Positions 36,787 to 45,974 of a stretch of 64,000 nucleotides of DNA are shown piece after piece. The translations under genes and the position numbers were made by a program. The DNA comes from Paracoccus sulfuroxidans (GTDB lineage: Bacteria > Pseudomonadota > Alphaproteobacteria > Rhodobacterales > Rhodobacteraceae), in the NCBI RefSeq assembly GCF_007830335.1, contig NZ_VLKU01000014.1:38017-102016 (forward strand), read 5' to 3'. The number at the start of each line of letters is the position of its first letter. Within the stretch, counting starts at the first letter, position 1. The notes beneath the pieces were generated by a model. That model was not told the origin of the DNA, made no database searches, and saw nothing but the letters and a program-made list of their open reading frames with translations.

Positions 36787-37152
36787 CTACAGACCCAGAC
36801 ACTCGTTCTTGACAGACCCGCCCGACGGGGGCTCCAGCCAGCGCTCGATCACCTCGGCCAGCATCCCGAACACCACAATCGGGAGGCTGACGAAGGACAG
36901 GATCAGCAGGCCAAGACCCAGGACGGGGTAGATGGCATGCGCCAGAAGCGCCGGAACGATGCCACAGTTCCCGCCATTCCCGCCGATCATGATGGCCGCT
37001 CCGCAATCGAGGCTGAGAAGCCATGCCATCACCAGACAGATCGGCCCGGGAAGCAGGACCCAACGCAGCGCGCAGCGCCCGGCTGGTGACGCCATGAAAC
37101 GCGTCGCCCAGATCAGGGTCAGAGCAACTAAAAACAGTGAAATCAGTACCAT
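36787..37152 (-). CDS. Small integral membrane protein between hisA and hisF
   Basis: A 121-residue protein with about three hydrophobic segments (residues about 1-19, 31-50 and 70-98). The loop between the second and third contains two cysteines and GGNGGNCG. AAAGGAGAAGG precedes the ATG at 37152, so it is probably real. No family was recognised. It is preceded by about 200 bp of A/T-richer intergenic DNA and followed by 230 bp with no visible gene. Confidence 0.65.
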   Translation of the reverse strand: MVLISLFLVALTLIWATRFMASPAGRCALRWVLLPGPICLVMAWLLSLDCGAAIMIGGNGGNCGIVPALLAHAIYPVLGLGLLILSFVSLPIVVFGMLAEVIERWLEPPSGGSVKNECLGL

Positions 37153-37352
37153 GCCCTTCTCCTTTCTGCTTCCCGATGAATTCAGAATAGCAGTTAATAA
37201 ACGGTGTTCAATATCTTTCTGAAAAATTATTTAACATCGTTCATTTATTGAAGAAATTGTCGGTTTCTGGTGCCGAAAGGGCCGGGGAAGGCAGGGAATC
37301 AGCCCCGAATCCTGCCTCGCAACGCCAGCGCTCAGCCCGGGCGCGAATCAAA

Positions 37353-37376
37353 AAGCCGGCGCGATGACGCCGGCTT
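37353..37376 (-). terminator. Intrinsic terminator after hisA
   Basis: AAGCCGGCG (37353-37361) and CGCCGGCTT (37368-37376) form a perfect stem. On the minus strand it is followed by TTTTT. It separates hisA from the membrane protein gene and hisF. Confidence 0.85.
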
Positions 37377-37402
37377 CAATTTCATGACATTGAAAGGGCG
37401 TT

Positions 37403-38119
37403 TCAGTCCAGCGCGCGCAGCGCCGCTTCCAGATCAATCGCACCATCGTAAAGCGCCCGGCCCGAGATCGCCCCGGCAATCACCCCCGTCTGGCGCAGCG
37501 CAAAAAGATCCTCCATCGAGGACACGCCGCCTGACGCGATCACCGGGATCGAGACCGCCCGCGCCAGCGCCTCGGTCGCCGCGATGTTCGGCCCCTGCAT
37601 GGCACCATCCCGGTCGATGTCGGTATAGATGATCGCGGCCACGCCTGCGTCCTGGAAGTCCCGCGCCAAATCGGTCGCCATGACATCGGTCTCTTCCGCC
37701 CAGCCGCGCGTCGCGACGCGCCCCTGACGGGCGTCGATGCCCACGGCGATGCGCCCCGGATGGGCAAGGGCAGCCTCGCGCACCAATGCCGGACGCTCGA
37801 CGGCCACGGTCCCAAGGATGACCCGGGCCACACCGCGCTCCAGCCAATAGTCAATGGTCTCCATGTCGCGAATGCCGCCGCCCAGCTGTACCGGGATTTC
37901 GGTCGCGGCGATGATCGCCTGAACCGCGCCGTCATTCACCGGCTTGCCCTCGAAGGCGCCGTTCAGGTCCACCAGATGCAGCCATTGCGCGCCGGCATCC
38001 TGAAACGCCTGGGCCTGCGCGGCGGGATCGCTGCCGAAGACGGTCGCCGCCTCCATGTCGCCACGCAGCAGTCGCACGCAGTTTCCGTCCTTGAGGTCGA
38101 TGGCGGGGTAAAGGATCAT
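37403..38119 (-). CDS. hisA: ProFAR isomerase
   Basis: A 238-residue TIM barrel that isomerises the ProFAR aminoaldose to the aminoketose. Motifs are [17 protein letters not shown] with the catalytic Asp at residue 8, [35 protein letters not shown] and [15 protein letters not shown]. The start at 38119 follows GCAGGAGAG. It lies apart from hisH, with a divergent DUF2147 gene between them. Confidence 0.97.
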   Translation of the reverse strand: MILYPAIDLKDGNCVRLLRGDMEAATVFGSDPAAQAQAFQDAGAQWLHLVDLNGAFEGKPVNDGAVQAIIAATEIPVQLGGGIRDMETIDYWLERGVARVILGTVAVERPALVREAALAHPGRIAVGIDARQGRVATRGWAEETDVMATDLARDFQDAGVAAIIYTDIDRDGAMQGPNIAATEALARAVSIPVIASGGVSSMEDLFALRQTGVIAGAISGRALYDGAIDLEAALRALD

Positions 38120-38300
38120 CGGGTCTCTCCTGCAACAGTCGCGCCCCTTTGCCACAGCAGGCCCGAATGGGAAAGTCCCCGACCGGCAAAGTGGCGACCT
38201 GACGTCAGACTTGATCGGCGCAATCCCGCCCTCGCATGCTCCGGGAAGGGAGAGGAAATCTCCGCAATCGGGTCGGTGGACGACCCAAGGGAGGACTGCA

Positions 38301-38687
38301 ATGAAGACGATCGCTTTCGCCACCCTGGCCCTGCTGGCGGGTACGATGGCTCATGCCGATGGCATCAGCGGCATTTTCCAGACCCAGGCCAATGATGAGG
38401 GCAACATCGGCATGGTCCAGTTCTATGACTGCGGCGGCAAATTCTGCGGCAAGCTGGTCAAATCCTTCGACGCTGCCGGAAATGAGATCTCCTCGCCCCA
38501 TACCGGCAAGAACATCGTCGCCAATATGAGCGATGACGGCGGCGGCAAATTCTCGGGCGGCACGATCTGGGACCCGGGTGCCGACAAGACCTATCGCTCG
38601 AAGATGGAGCTGAAAGGCGCGAACCTCGCGGTGTCCGGCTGCGTCGCGATCATCTGCCGCACGCAGAACTGGATCAAGGTCCAGTAG
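38301..38687 (+). CDS. Exported DUF2147 family protein
   Basis: A 128-residue protein with a signal peptide (about 1-19, ending MAHA). The mature part has [51 protein letters not shown], and [14 protein letters not shown], which fit DUF2147 (small beta-barrel-like periplasmic proteins of unknown role). Four cysteines could form two disulfides. GGGAGGAC precedes the ATG. It is transcribed opposite to the flanking his genes. Confidence 0.85.
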   Translation: MKTIAFATLALLAGTMAHADGISGIFQTQANDEGNIGMVQFYDCGGKFCGKLVKSFDAAGNEISSPHTGKNIVANMSDDGGGKFSGGTIWDPGADKTYRSKMELKGANLAVSGCVAIICRTQNWIKVQ

Positions 38688-38690
38688 CGC

Positions 38691-38740
38691 CTTCTTTCAT
38701 GTGAAAATATCCACGGGGGTCCGGGGGCAGTCAGCCCCCG
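38691..38740. repeat. Dispersed intergenic repeat B, copy 2
   Basis: CTTCTTTCATGTGAAAATAT followed by a G-run and the hairpin CGGGGGC/GCCCCCG. It is similar in sequence and layout to 1309-1356. Confidence 0.5.
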
Positions 38741-38747
38741 GTGCGCC

Positions 38748-39377
38748 TCAAGGGGCCCAACGCAGGAAGTTCGCGATCAACCGCAGCCCGACTGCCTGTG
38801 ATTTTTCCGGATGGAACTGCATGCCGACAATATTGTCGCGCCCGACGATCGCCGTCACCGGCGCGCCATAATCGACCGTCGCCAGAAGATGCGCAGAGTC
38901 GCGCACGCGAAACTGCCAGCTGTGCACGAAATAGGCATGATCGCCGGTCGTGATCCCGTCCAGCACCGGATGCGGGCACAGAACTTTCAGATCGTTCCAA
39001 CCCATATGCGGCACCTTCAGGCCGGGGGCCTCAATCGCGTCGATCTCGCCACCGATCCAGCCCAGTCCTTCGGTGTCATGATATTCATGCCCCAGATCGG
39101 CCAGCATCTGCATGCCGACGCAGATGCCCAGAAAGGGCGTGCCGCGCTGAAGGACGGTCTCGCGCAGCGCCTCGACCATGCCGGGCACGGCATCAAGTGC
39201 GGCCCGGCAGGCGGGGAAGGCTCCATCGCCCGGCAGGACGACACGGTCGGCCTTTCGCACCAGATCGGGGTCACTGGTGACCAGAACCTCGGCCCCCGCC
39301 TCGCGGCCCATCAGGGCAAAGGCCTTGGCGGCGGAATGCAGGTTGCCGCTGTCGTAATCGATCAGCGCCACCCGCAT
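38748..39377 (-). CDS. hisH: Imidazole glycerol phosphate synthase, glutamine amidotransferase subunit
   Basis: A 209-residue class I glutaminase supplying ammonia to HisF. VALIDYDSGNLHS is at the N-terminus, the nucleophile cysteine is in FLGICVGMQ, and the His/Glu partners are in GMQFHPEKSQ. The ATG at 39377 shares one base with the hisB stop codon. An alternative TTG one codon upstream is less likely. Confidence 0.96.
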   Translation of the reverse strand: MRVALIDYDSGNLHSAAKAFALMGREAGAEVLVTSDPDLVRKADRVVLPGDGAFPACRAALDAVPGMVEALRETVLQRGTPFLGICVGMQMLADLGHEYHDTEGLGWIGGEIDAIEAPGLKVPHMGWNDLKVLCPHPVLDGITTGDHAYFVHSWQFRVRDSAHLLATVDYGAPVTAIVGRDNIVGMQFHPEKSQAVGLRLIANFLRWAP

Positions 39378-39964
39378 CAAAGCGCACCCTTGGTCGAGGG
39401 CAGCACGCCCGCCATGCGCGGATCAGGCTCGACGGCCTCACGCAGCGCGCGGGCGACGGCCTTGAAGGCGGCTTCGGCGATGTGGTGCGAGTTGAAGCCG
39501 TGCAGGCGGTCCACATGCAGCGTGATGCCGCCATGCGTCGACAGAGCCTGGAAAAACTCGCGCACCAGTTCCGTGTCAAAGCTGCCGATCTTCTGCGTCG
39601 GGAAATCGACATTCCAGACCAGGAAGGGCCGGGCCGAGAGGTCCAGCGCCGCCCGCACCAGCGTGTCATCCATGGCCAGATGGAACGAGCCGTAGCGCCG
39701 GATCCCCTTCTTGTCGCCCAGTGCCTTGACCAGCGCCTGCCCGATGGTGATGCCGGTGTCCTCGACCGTGTGGTGATCGTCGATGTGCAGATCGCCCTTC
39801 GCGGAAATGGTCAGGTCGATCAGCGAATGGCGGGCCAGCTGATCCAGCATATGGTCGAAGAAGCCGATGCCGGTGTGGTTCTCGTAACGGCCGGTGCCGT
39901 CCAGATCCAGGGTGACCTCGATGCTGGTTTCGGCCGTGGAGCGGGTGATCGTGGCGCGGCGCAT
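39377..39964 (-). CDS. hisB: Imidazoleglycerol-phosphate dehydratase
   Basis: A manganese enzyme of 195 residues that dehydrates IGP to imidazole acetol phosphate. It carries the paired histidine motifs [27 protein letters not shown], and [13 protein letters not shown]. It is monofunctional, with no fused phosphatase domain. It begins the hisB-hisH operon. Confidence 0.97.
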   Translation of the reverse strand: MRRATITRSTAETSIEVTLDLDGTGRYENHTGIGFFDHMLDQLARHSLIDLTISAKGDLHIDDHHTVEDTGITIGQALVKALGDKKGIRRYGSFHLAMDDTLVRAALDLSARPFLVWNVDFPTQKIGSFDTELVREFFQALSTHGGITLHVDRLHGFNSHHIAEAAFKAVARALREAVEPDPRMAGVLPSTKGAL

Positions 39965-40171
39965 GCGTGGTCCTCCGTTTGAACTCTCGCAGCCTTATAA
40001 GTGTCGGTCAGCTCATAGGAAAGCCGCGATTCGCCTCGGGCTTGGGGCGTTCCAGCCTGCATCCAGCAGCTCCGCAAGATCGCCGATCGGGCATGCGCCG
40101 CTTTCCGCGTCCTTGTCATATCAAGCTTGCGGTGTCACAAAGTCTCAAATGAACCCAAAGGATGCAGGCCG

Positions 40172-40753
40172 ATGAGAAACGACCTGAACGCCAGCGAGAA
40201 GCGCCTGTTCGCGGCGCTGGAGCGGATCGACGCCTATCTTGACCGCAGAGCCCAGGGCACGGATGCGGCGGCCACGGACACGGAGGGCAGTGCCCCCGGA
40301 ACTGAATCCGAGGCCCGCGAGGACGCGCGCCGTCTGGCGCATCGCCTGGCTGTCACCGAACAGCGCCACGCCTCCGCCATGGCCGAGCTTGAGACCCGTC
40401 TGGAAGAGGCGCAGCGCCAGTTGACCGAGGCCGGGCGGCAGGCCGTCGCCATGTCTGCGGCCAATGAGACGCTGGCCAAGGCCAATCGCAAGCTTCTGGA
40501 TGCCGGCGGCAGCATTTCCGGCGATGACGCCAGCGCCGCCCTTCAGGCCGAGATCGACGCGCTGCGGGCGGCTCGCGGGGCCGAGATTTCGCAGATGGGC
40601 GAGATCGTCGATGCGCTGGACCGCATGCTGGACACGCCCCCGCTGGACACTGGTCGTAACACGGCCAAGGCCGCGCGCGCGGCCAAAGCCGATCCTGACG
40701 CCGTGGTCGAAGACGATCAGGGTGCCGAGGTGGCGGAAGGGGAGAGGGGTTAA
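40172..40753 (+). CDS. Coiled-coil protein upstream of zapA
   Basis: A 193-residue protein, largely helical. A charged N-terminus (NASEKRLFAALERIDAYLDRR) is followed by a low-complexity linker, then heptad-rich helices (about 55-150: HRLAVTEQRHASAMAELETRL .. LAKANRKLL). It lies four bases before zapA, in the position where alphaproteobacteria often have a small coiled-coil protein, so a role with ZapA at the division ring is plausible but not shown. Confidence 0.75.
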   Translation: MRNDLNASEKRLFAALERIDAYLDRRAQGTDAAATDTEGSAPGTESEAREDARRLAHRLAVTEQRHASAMAELETRLEEAQRQLTEAGRQAVAMSAANETLAKANRKLLDAGGSISGDDASAALQAEIDALRAARGAEISQMGEIVDALDRMLDTPPLDTGRNTAKAARAAKADPDAVVEDDQGAEVAEGERG

Positions 40754-40756
40754 ACC

Positions 40757-41119
40757 ATGGCTCAGGTCGATTTCAACATCGGTCACAAGGACTATACCCT
40801 GGCCTGTCAGGAGGGGGAGGAGCGGCTGCTGAAGCGCGCGGCCGCCCTGCTGGATGGCGAGGCGCAGCAGATCCTGCAGCAGGCCGGACGCATGCCCGAG
40901 GCGCGGCTTCTGTTGCTGGCCGGGCTGATGCTGGCGGACCGCACCTCTGCGCTTGAGGACCGGGCCGCCTCGGCGGAACGCGAGCTTGCGCGGCTGAAGA
41001 CGAACCCGCAGCGGGTCGAGGTTCCGGTCATTCCCGACAGCGTGTCGGAAGCCCTGGCCGAGCTTGCCGCCCGCGCCGAAGCTTTGGCGCAGAAAGCCGA
41101 GGACAGCCTGACCAGCTGA
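40757..41119 (+). CDS. zapA: Cell division protein ZapA
   Basis: A 120-residue protein. The N-terminal domain VDFNIGHKDYTLACQEGEERLLKRAAALLD matches ZapA, followed by a long C-terminal helix for dimerisation. ZapA bundles FtsZ filaments at midcell. AGGTCG follows the start rather than preceding it; the GGAGAGGGG at the end of the upstream gene probably serves as ribosome-binding site, which means the two genes are coupled. Confidence 0.88.
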   Translation: MAQVDFNIGHKDYTLACQEGEERLLKRAAALLDGEAQQILQQAGRMPEARLLLLAGLMLADRTSALEDRAASAERELARLKTNPQRVEVPVIPDSVSEALAELAARAEALAQKAEDSLTS

Positions 41120-41141
41120 CAAGACCCATCCGAGGTGATTC

Positions 41142-41180
41142 CAGAAGGGCCCGGGCGCGCAATGCGTCCGGGCCCTTCTG
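41142..41180. terminator. Long GC-rich hairpin after zapA
   Basis: CAGAAGGGCCCGG (41142-41154) and CCGGGCCCTTCTG (41168-41180) form a perfect 13-bp stem with a 13-base loop. It ends the coiled-coil/zapA operon; there is no long T-run. Confidence 0.75.
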
Positions 41181-41310
41181 CTGTTCTGAACTTGGGAAAT
41201 TCTTACTGCCGAACGGCCGGATTTCGCCACGAAAGAGAACAATCTTCTTAAGTGACTGGAAAAATTAAATAATAAATATCCATCGCCATTATCGTCTTTT
41301 CTTGCAATTA

Positions 41311-41327
41311 ACGACAAACCCTGTCGT
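41311..41327. promoter_or_regulatory. Dyad upstream of the sulfate transport operon
   Basis: ACGACA (41311-41316) and TGTCGT (41322-41327) around AACCC, flanked by A/T-rich sequence, about 75 bp before the sulfate-binding protein start. A candidate operator or CysB-like site. The surrounding 41181-41399 holds no gene. Confidence 0.45.
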
Positions 41328-41399
41328 AATTAGCGCCATGGGATTGACCGCAGCCACGGACCGGCTGCGCCCGCAGAAAAACGGAAGGGAGTGTGCGAT

Positions 41400-42542
41400 A
41401 TGATCCGTACCATTCGAGTTAGCAGCAGCCACCTGGCACATGGTCGCGTCATCCGCCGCCACAAGGACGGTCAGCTGACCGTGGACAGCGGCGCCGGTCA
41501 GGCGACCGGTTTCCCGCTGCGTCCGGGCCTGTTCGAGCGTCTTGTCTTTCCGCAGACGCGCCGCTTCGTCGCCGCCTTCGTGACCCTTGCCGGTGTCGCG
41601 CTGGCCGGGCAGGTGCATGCCGAAAACCGGCTGCTGAACGTCAGCTACGACCCGACGCGAGAGCTTTACCGCGACGTGAACGCGGCCTTCGCCAAGAAAT
41701 GGACCGATGAGGGCCATGAGGCACCGGTCATCGAGGCCTCGCATGGCGGCTCGGGCGCTCAGGCGCGGGCCGTGGTCGAGGGGCTGAAGGCTCAGGTCGT
41801 CACGCTGGCGCTGGGCTCGGACATCGACCGGGTCGCCGATGCCGGGCTGCTGCCCGAGGATTGGCAGTCGCGCCTGCCGCACAACTCGTCGCCCTATACC
41901 TCGACCATCGTGTTCCTCGTGCGCAACGGCAACCCGAAGGACATCAAAGACTGGGGCGATCTGGTCAAAGAGGGCGTCGAGGTCATCACGCCGAACCCGA
42001 AAACCTCGGGCGGGGCGCGCTGGAACTATCTGGCCGCCTGGGCCTGGGCCGAAAAGAACGGCAAGGACCCCAAGGAATTCGTGGGTGAGCTGTTCAAGCA
42101 TGTTCCGGTTCTGGACACCGGCGCGCGCGGCTCGACCACGACCTTCGCCCAGCGCGAGATCGGCGACGTCCTGCTGGCCTGGGAAAACGAGGCCTATCTG
42201 GCGCTGAATGAACTGGGCGAGGACAATTTCGACATCGTCGTGCCCTCGGTCTCGATCCTGGCCGAGCCTCCGGTCGCCATCGTCGAAAAGAACATTGCCG
42301 ATGATGAGCAGCGCACGCTGGCCAATGCCTATCTGGACTTCCTCTATTCGCCCGAAGGGCAGGCGCTGGCCTTCAAGCACTACTACCGTGCCTGGGACGA
42401 GAGTGCTGCCAACCCCGAGGACGTGGCCCGCTTCCCCAAGCTTGATCTGGTGACGATCAATGACTTCGGCGGCTGGCGGAAGGCGCAGCCCGAGCATTTC
42501 GGCGACGGCGGCATCTTCGACCAGATCTATTCGGGTTCGTGA
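41400..42542 (+). CDS. sbp: Periplasmic sulfate-binding protein
   Basis: A 380-residue substrate-binding protein of the Sbp/CysP family. The mature part begins near residue 75, with [33 protein letters not shown], and [14 protein letters not shown], which form the oxyanion site. Unusually, the hydrophobic signal core ([21 protein letters not shown], ending near 74) is preceded by about 50 extra residues, and no later in-frame start is available. It heads the cysTWA-like operon. Confidence 0.93.
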   Translation: MIRTIRVSSSHLAHGRVIRRHKDGQLTVDSGAGQATGFPLRPGLFERLVFPQTRRFVAAFVTLAGVALAGQVHAENRLLNVSYDPTRELYRDVNAAFAKKWTDEGHEAPVIEASHGGSGAQARAVVEGLKAQVVTLALGSDIDRVADAGLLPEDWQSRLPHNSSPYTSTIVFLVRNGNPKDIKDWGDLVKEGVEVITPNPKTSGGARWNYLAAWAWAEKNGKDPKEFVGELFKHVPVLDTGARGSTTTFAQREIGDVLLAWENEAYLALNELGEDNFDIVVPSVSILAEPPVAIVEKNIADDEQRTLANAYLDFLYSPEGQALAFKHYYRAWDESAANPEDVARFPKLDLVTINDFGGWRKAQPEHFGDGGIFDQIYSGS

Positions 42543-42545
42543 GCC

Positions 42546-43379
42546 ATGCGCGGCCTTGTGCAAAAATCCCCCATGCCCGGCTTTGCGCTGGGTATGGGCA
42601 TCACGCTGACTATGCTGTCCTTGGTCGTGATCCTGCCGGTCGGCGCGCTGCTGTTCAAAGGCATCAGCTTTGGCCCGGCGCAGGTCTGGGGGGTCGTGAC
42701 GCAGCCGCGCGTGCTGGCCGCGCTGTTTCTGTCCTTCAAGATCGCGGTCTATGCGGCGCTGTTCAATCTGGTCTTCGGCACGCTTCTGGCCTGGGTGCTG
42801 GCGCGTTATGAGTTCCCGGGTCGCAGGCTGATCGACGCGGTGGTCGATCTTCCCTTCGCCCTGCCCACCGCCGTGGCCGGGATCGCGCTGACCGCGCTTT
42901 ACGCGCCGAACGGCATCTTCGGCAGCATCGCCAAGGATTTCGGCATCAAGATCGCCTATACCCAATGGGGCATCCTGATCGCGCTGGTTTTCGTGGGGCT
43001 TCCCTTCGTGACCCGCACCGTCCAGCCGGTCATCGCCGAGATCGAGCGCGAGGTCGAGGAAGCCTCGGCCACGCTGGGCGCAAGCCGCGCCTATACGCTG
43101 CGCCGGGTCATCCTGCCCATGCTGATGCCTGCCGCGCTGACGGGCTTTGCGCTGTCGCTGGCCCGTGCGGTCGGCGAATACGGCTCGGTCATCTTCATCG
43201 CGGGCAACCTGCCCATGAAGACCGAGATCGCGCCCCTGCTGATCGTCATCCGGCTGGAAGAGTTCGACTATAACGGCGCGGCCGCCATCGGCATCGCCAT
43301 GCTGGCGATCTCGTTCGCGATGCTGCTGATCATCAACCTGATCCAGATCTGGAGCCGACGGAGAATCGGATATGTATGA
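42546..43379 (+). CDS. cysT: Sulfate/thiosulfate ABC transporter permease CysT
   Basis: A 277-residue permease with about six to seven membrane helices. The coupling motif is EEASATLGASRAYTLRRVILPML. The stretch DLPFALPTAVAGIALTALY is characteristic of CysT/CysU. It starts three bases after the sbp stop and overlaps cysW by eight bases. Confidence 0.96.
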   Translation: MRGLVQKSPMPGFALGMGITLTMLSLVVILPVGALLFKGISFGPAQVWGVVTQPRVLAALFLSFKIAVYAALFNLVFGTLLAWVLARYEFPGRRLIDAVVDLPFALPTAVAGIALTALYAPNGIFGSIAKDFGIKIAYTQWGILIALVFVGLPFVTRTVQPVIAEIEREVEEASATLGASRAYTLRRVILPMLMPAALTGFALSLARAVGEYGSVIFIAGNLPMKTEIAPLLIVIRLEEFDYNGAAAIGIAMLAISFAMLLIINLIQIWSRRRIGYV

Positions 43380-44271
43380 GTCGACGATGCATCCCATGGT
43401 TACTGATATCGACAGCCGCAGCGCCCCCGTCTGGCGTCCCGTCACGCAGGAATCGCCGGTCGTCCGGGTGATCCTGATCACGCTCGCCGTTGGCTTCCTG
43501 ACCGTGCTGGTTCTGGCCCCGCTGGGCATCGTCTTCGCCGAGGCGCTCAGCAAGGGTGTCGGTGCCTCGCTCAGTTCACTGGCGAACCCGGATGCACGGG
43601 CGGCGATCTGGCTGACGCTGGTGGTCGCGGCCATTGCGGTGCCGCTGAACGCGGTGACCGGCGTTGCGGCCGCCTGGGCGATCACCAAGTTCGAGTTTCG
43701 CGGCAAGGCCTTCCTGATCACGCTGATCGACCTACCGTTCTCGGTCTCGCCTGTGGTGGCGGGTCTGGCGCTGGTGCTGCTCTTCGGGGCGAACAGCCTG
43801 ATCGGCGGCTGGTTCGTGGGGCAGGGCTATCCGATCATCTTCGCGCTGCCGGGCATCGTGCTGGCCTCGGTTTTCGTGACCTTCCCCTTCGTCGCGCGCG
43901 AGCTGATCCCGATCATGATCGAGCAGGGACGTCAGGAGGAAGAGGCCGCGCTGACGCTGGGCGCCTCGGGCTGGCGAACCTTCCTGACGGTGACGCTGCC
44001 CAATATCAAATGGGCGCTGCTTTACGGCGTCCTGCTGTGCAACGCCCGCGCCATGGGGGAATTCGGTGCCGTGGCCGTCGTCTCGGGCAAGATCCGGGGA
44101 CAGACCGCCACCATGCCGATCGCCATCGAGATGGCCTATAATGAATATCTTTCGATCGCGGCCTTCAGCATGGCGGGCCTGCTGGCGATGCTGGCGCTGG
44201 TCACGCTGGGCCTGAAAACCGTGCTGGAATGGCGCTATGCCGACCAGCTTGCCACAACCCACCGCCACTGA
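43372..44271 (+). CDS. cysW: Sulfate/thiosulfate ABC transporter permease CysW
   Basis: A 299-residue permease. It has the coupling motif EEEAALTLGASGWRTFLTVTLPNI and the family stretches LIDLPFSVSPVVAGLALVLLFG and NARAMGEFGAVAVVSGKI. It begins inside the end of cysT and is followed by cysA after a 15-bp gap. Confidence 0.96.
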   Translation: MYESTMHPMVTDIDSRSAPVWRPVTQESPVVRVILITLAVGFLTVLVLAPLGIVFAEALSKGVGASLSSLANPDARAAIWLTLVVAAIAVPLNAVTGVAAAWAITKFEFRGKAFLITLIDLPFSVSPVVAGLALVLLFGANSLIGGWFVGQGYPIIFALPGIVLASVFVTFPFVARELIPIMIEQGRQEEEAALTLGASGWRTFLTVTLPNIKWALLYGVLLCNARAMGEFGAVAVVSGKIRGQTATMPIAIEMAYNEYLSIAAFSMAGLLAMLALVTLGLKTVLEWRYADQLATTHRH

Positions 44272-44286
44272 GCCGAAGTGAGGTTA

Positions 44287-45009
44287 ATGATGCATATTGA
44301 AATCGAAGAAATCGCCAAGACCTTCGGGGCAACTGCGGCCCTGCACCCGGTCAGCCTGCAAATCCCCTCGGGCGCGCTGGTGGCGCTGCTGGGCCCCTCG
44401 GGCTCGGGCAAGACGACGCTTCTGCGCATTCTGGGCGGGCTGGAATACCCGACCTCGGGGCGGGTGCTGTTTGACGGGCAGGACGCGACCGGGCTCTCCG
44501 TGCAAGAGCGTCGCGCGGGCTTCGTCTTCCAGTCCTATGCCCTGTTCCGGCATATGACGGTCTTCGAAAACATCGCCTATGGTCTGCGCGCCCGTCCGCG
44601 CCAAAGCCGCCCCACCGGGGCCGAGATCGACCGCCGCGTCCACAAGCTGCTCGACCTGATCCAGCTGCCCGACATCGGCAAGCGTTACCCCTCGCAGCTG
44701 TCGGGCGGCCAGCGTCAGCGCGTCGCTTTGGCGCGGGCGCTGGCGATCGAGCCGCGGATGCTGCTGCTGGACGAACCCTTCGGGGCGCTGGATGCGCGGG
44801 TGCGCAAAGAGCTGCGCGCCGGTCTGCGGCATATCCACGATTCGACCGGCCTGACCTCGGTCTTCGTGACGCATGATCAGGAAGAGGCGATGGAACTGGC
44901 CGATCTGGTCGTGGTGATGTCCATGGGCAAGATCGAGCAGATCGGGCGACCGCAGGACATCCGCTCGGCCCCTGCGACCCCCTTCGTGCGCGAATTCATC
45001 GAGGTCTGA
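44287..45009 (+). CDS. cysA: Sulfate ABC transporter ATP-binding protein, short form
   Basis: A 240-residue ATPase. Walker A is GPSGSGKTT, signature [16 protein letters not shown], Walker [13 protein letters not shown], and the H-loop [14 protein letters not shown]. It ends at VREFIEV, right after the nucleotide-binding domain, and so lacks the ~100-residue C-terminal TOBE-like domain of typical CysA (about 350 residues). There is no downstream frame to suggest a frameshift; a TetR gene converges four bases away. Confidence 0.93.
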   Translation: MMHIEIEEIAKTFGATAALHPVSLQIPSGALVALLGPSGSGKTTLLRILGGLEYPTSGRVLFDGQDATGLSVQERRAGFVFQSYALFRHMTVFENIAYGLRARPRQSRPTGAEIDRRVHKLLDLIQLPDIGKRYPSQLSGGQRQRVALARALAIEPRMLLLDEPFGALDARVRKELRAGLRHIHDSTGLTSVFVTHDQEEAMELADLVVVMSMGKIEQIGRPQDIRSAPATPFVREFIEV

Positions 45010-45012
45010 GGC

Positions 45013-45660
45013 TCAGGCCGACCTTTGCACGCGCGAGACATAGGCGCGCATCGCTGCCTCAAGCATGGGTAGCAGCGTCTCTTCGGGGACGCCGCGCATA
45101 TGGCCGTCGGTGACCATGCGCGCCAGACCATAGACCAGTGCCCGCCCGCCCAGGATCAGGTCGCGGGGGCGGGCCTCGGGTGGCAGGAGGCCCTGTGCCT
45201 CGGCCTGATGCAGAAGCCCGGCCATCAGGTTCTGCAGATGAGCGTTTTCCTGCTTGAGCAGCGCCGAGCCGCCCACGTCGATCAGATTGCGCGAGTTCAG
45301 CACCAGAAAATGTGTGGGATGGCTGGTCGCCCAGATCAGATAACCGTGACCCAAAGCCATGAAATGGACCAGCGGGTTGTCGCTGTCACAGGCGGCGATC
45401 TGCGCCTCATAGCTTTTGCGCAGCAGCAGGATCGCCTCTTCGGCCACGGCCGTAAGCAACGCAGAACGCGAGGCAAAATGCCGGAAGGGGGCCGCCGGAG
45501 ACACGCCCAATTGCTTGGCGATCTCTCGGATCGACAGGTTCTCCAGCCCGTGCTGGCGGATGAAGTCGACGGTCGCGGTCAGCAGCGCGGCGCGCAGGCT
45601 CCCATGATGATAGGGGCGCGCGTTTTCGGTCGGGCCGGGGGCGGATGAAAACTCGTTCAT
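45013..45660 (-). CDS. TetR-family transcriptional regulator
   Basis: A 215-residue repressor. The N-terminal helix-turn-helix is LSIREIAKQLGVSPAAPFRHFASRSALL. The C-terminal ligand domain has FMALGHGYLIWATSHPTHFLVLNSR, resembling the WHG-type TetR C-terminal family. A dyad 42 bp upstream of its ATG suggests autoregulation. It converges with cysA but has no clear functional link to sulfate uptake. Confidence 0.88.
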   Translation of the reverse strand: MNEFSSAPGPTENARPYHHGSLRAALLTATVDFIRQHGLENLSIREIAKQLGVSPAAPFRHFASRSALLTAVAEEAILLLRKSYEAQIAACDSDNPLVHFMALGHGYLIWATSHPTHFLVLNSRNLIDVGGSALLKQENAHLQNLMAGLLHQAEAQGLLPPEARPRDLILGGRALVYGLARMVTDGHMRGVPEETLLPMLEAAMRAYVSRVQRSA

Positions 45661-45701
45661 GGTGATGCGGGTGACGATGTCAGGTTGACGAAAACAGAAC
45701 A

Positions 45702-45720
45702 ATGTAATTAGTGATTACAT
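45702..45720. promoter_or_regulatory. Perfect dyad upstream of the TetR gene
   Basis: ATGTAAT (45702-45708) and ATTACAT (45714-45720) around TAGTG: a 19-bp palindromic site in A/T-rich DNA, 42 bp ahead of the TetR start codon. Confidence 0.6.
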
Positions 45721-45793
45721 GTGAGATATCTACAGCGATTGAGTATGGTTAGCGATTCCTTTTCTCACGAGGGCTGCCGATAATTCTGGCAGG

Positions 45794-45826
45794 GGCGCGG
45801 TCGGCGATCTAGATCACGACCGCGCC
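45794..45826. promoter_or_regulatory. GC-rich inverted repeat upstream of carB
   Basis: GGCGCGGTCG (45794-45803) and CGACCGCGCC (45817-45826) are perfect 10-bp arms around a 13-base loop. It lies about 150 bp before carB. It could be a leader hairpin or an operator. Confidence 0.5.
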
Positions 45827-45974
45827 GGCGCCTTTCCGGGCGCGCGGCCTTGCCCTTCATCCCCTTTCCTGCCTGCCGATTTCCGGGCCGTACCTCGTGG
45901 TCAACCCTTGCGCGCGGCCCTGTCATGGCTATAACCCCGGACGATTTGTCAGCCGCCAGCCCGAGGACTACGCC

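Larger units (their letters stand above)
45661..45974. other. Intergenic region between the TetR gene and carB
   Basis: 314 bp between divergent genes. It holds the TetR-type dyad (45702-45720) and a GC-rich hairpin (45794-45826). No gene was recognised. Confidence 0.6.

Noticed and set aside
41289..43721. An 810-codon frame antisense to sbp-cysT
   Set aside because: A shadow of the sulfate transport genes, with no start signal or recognisable domain.
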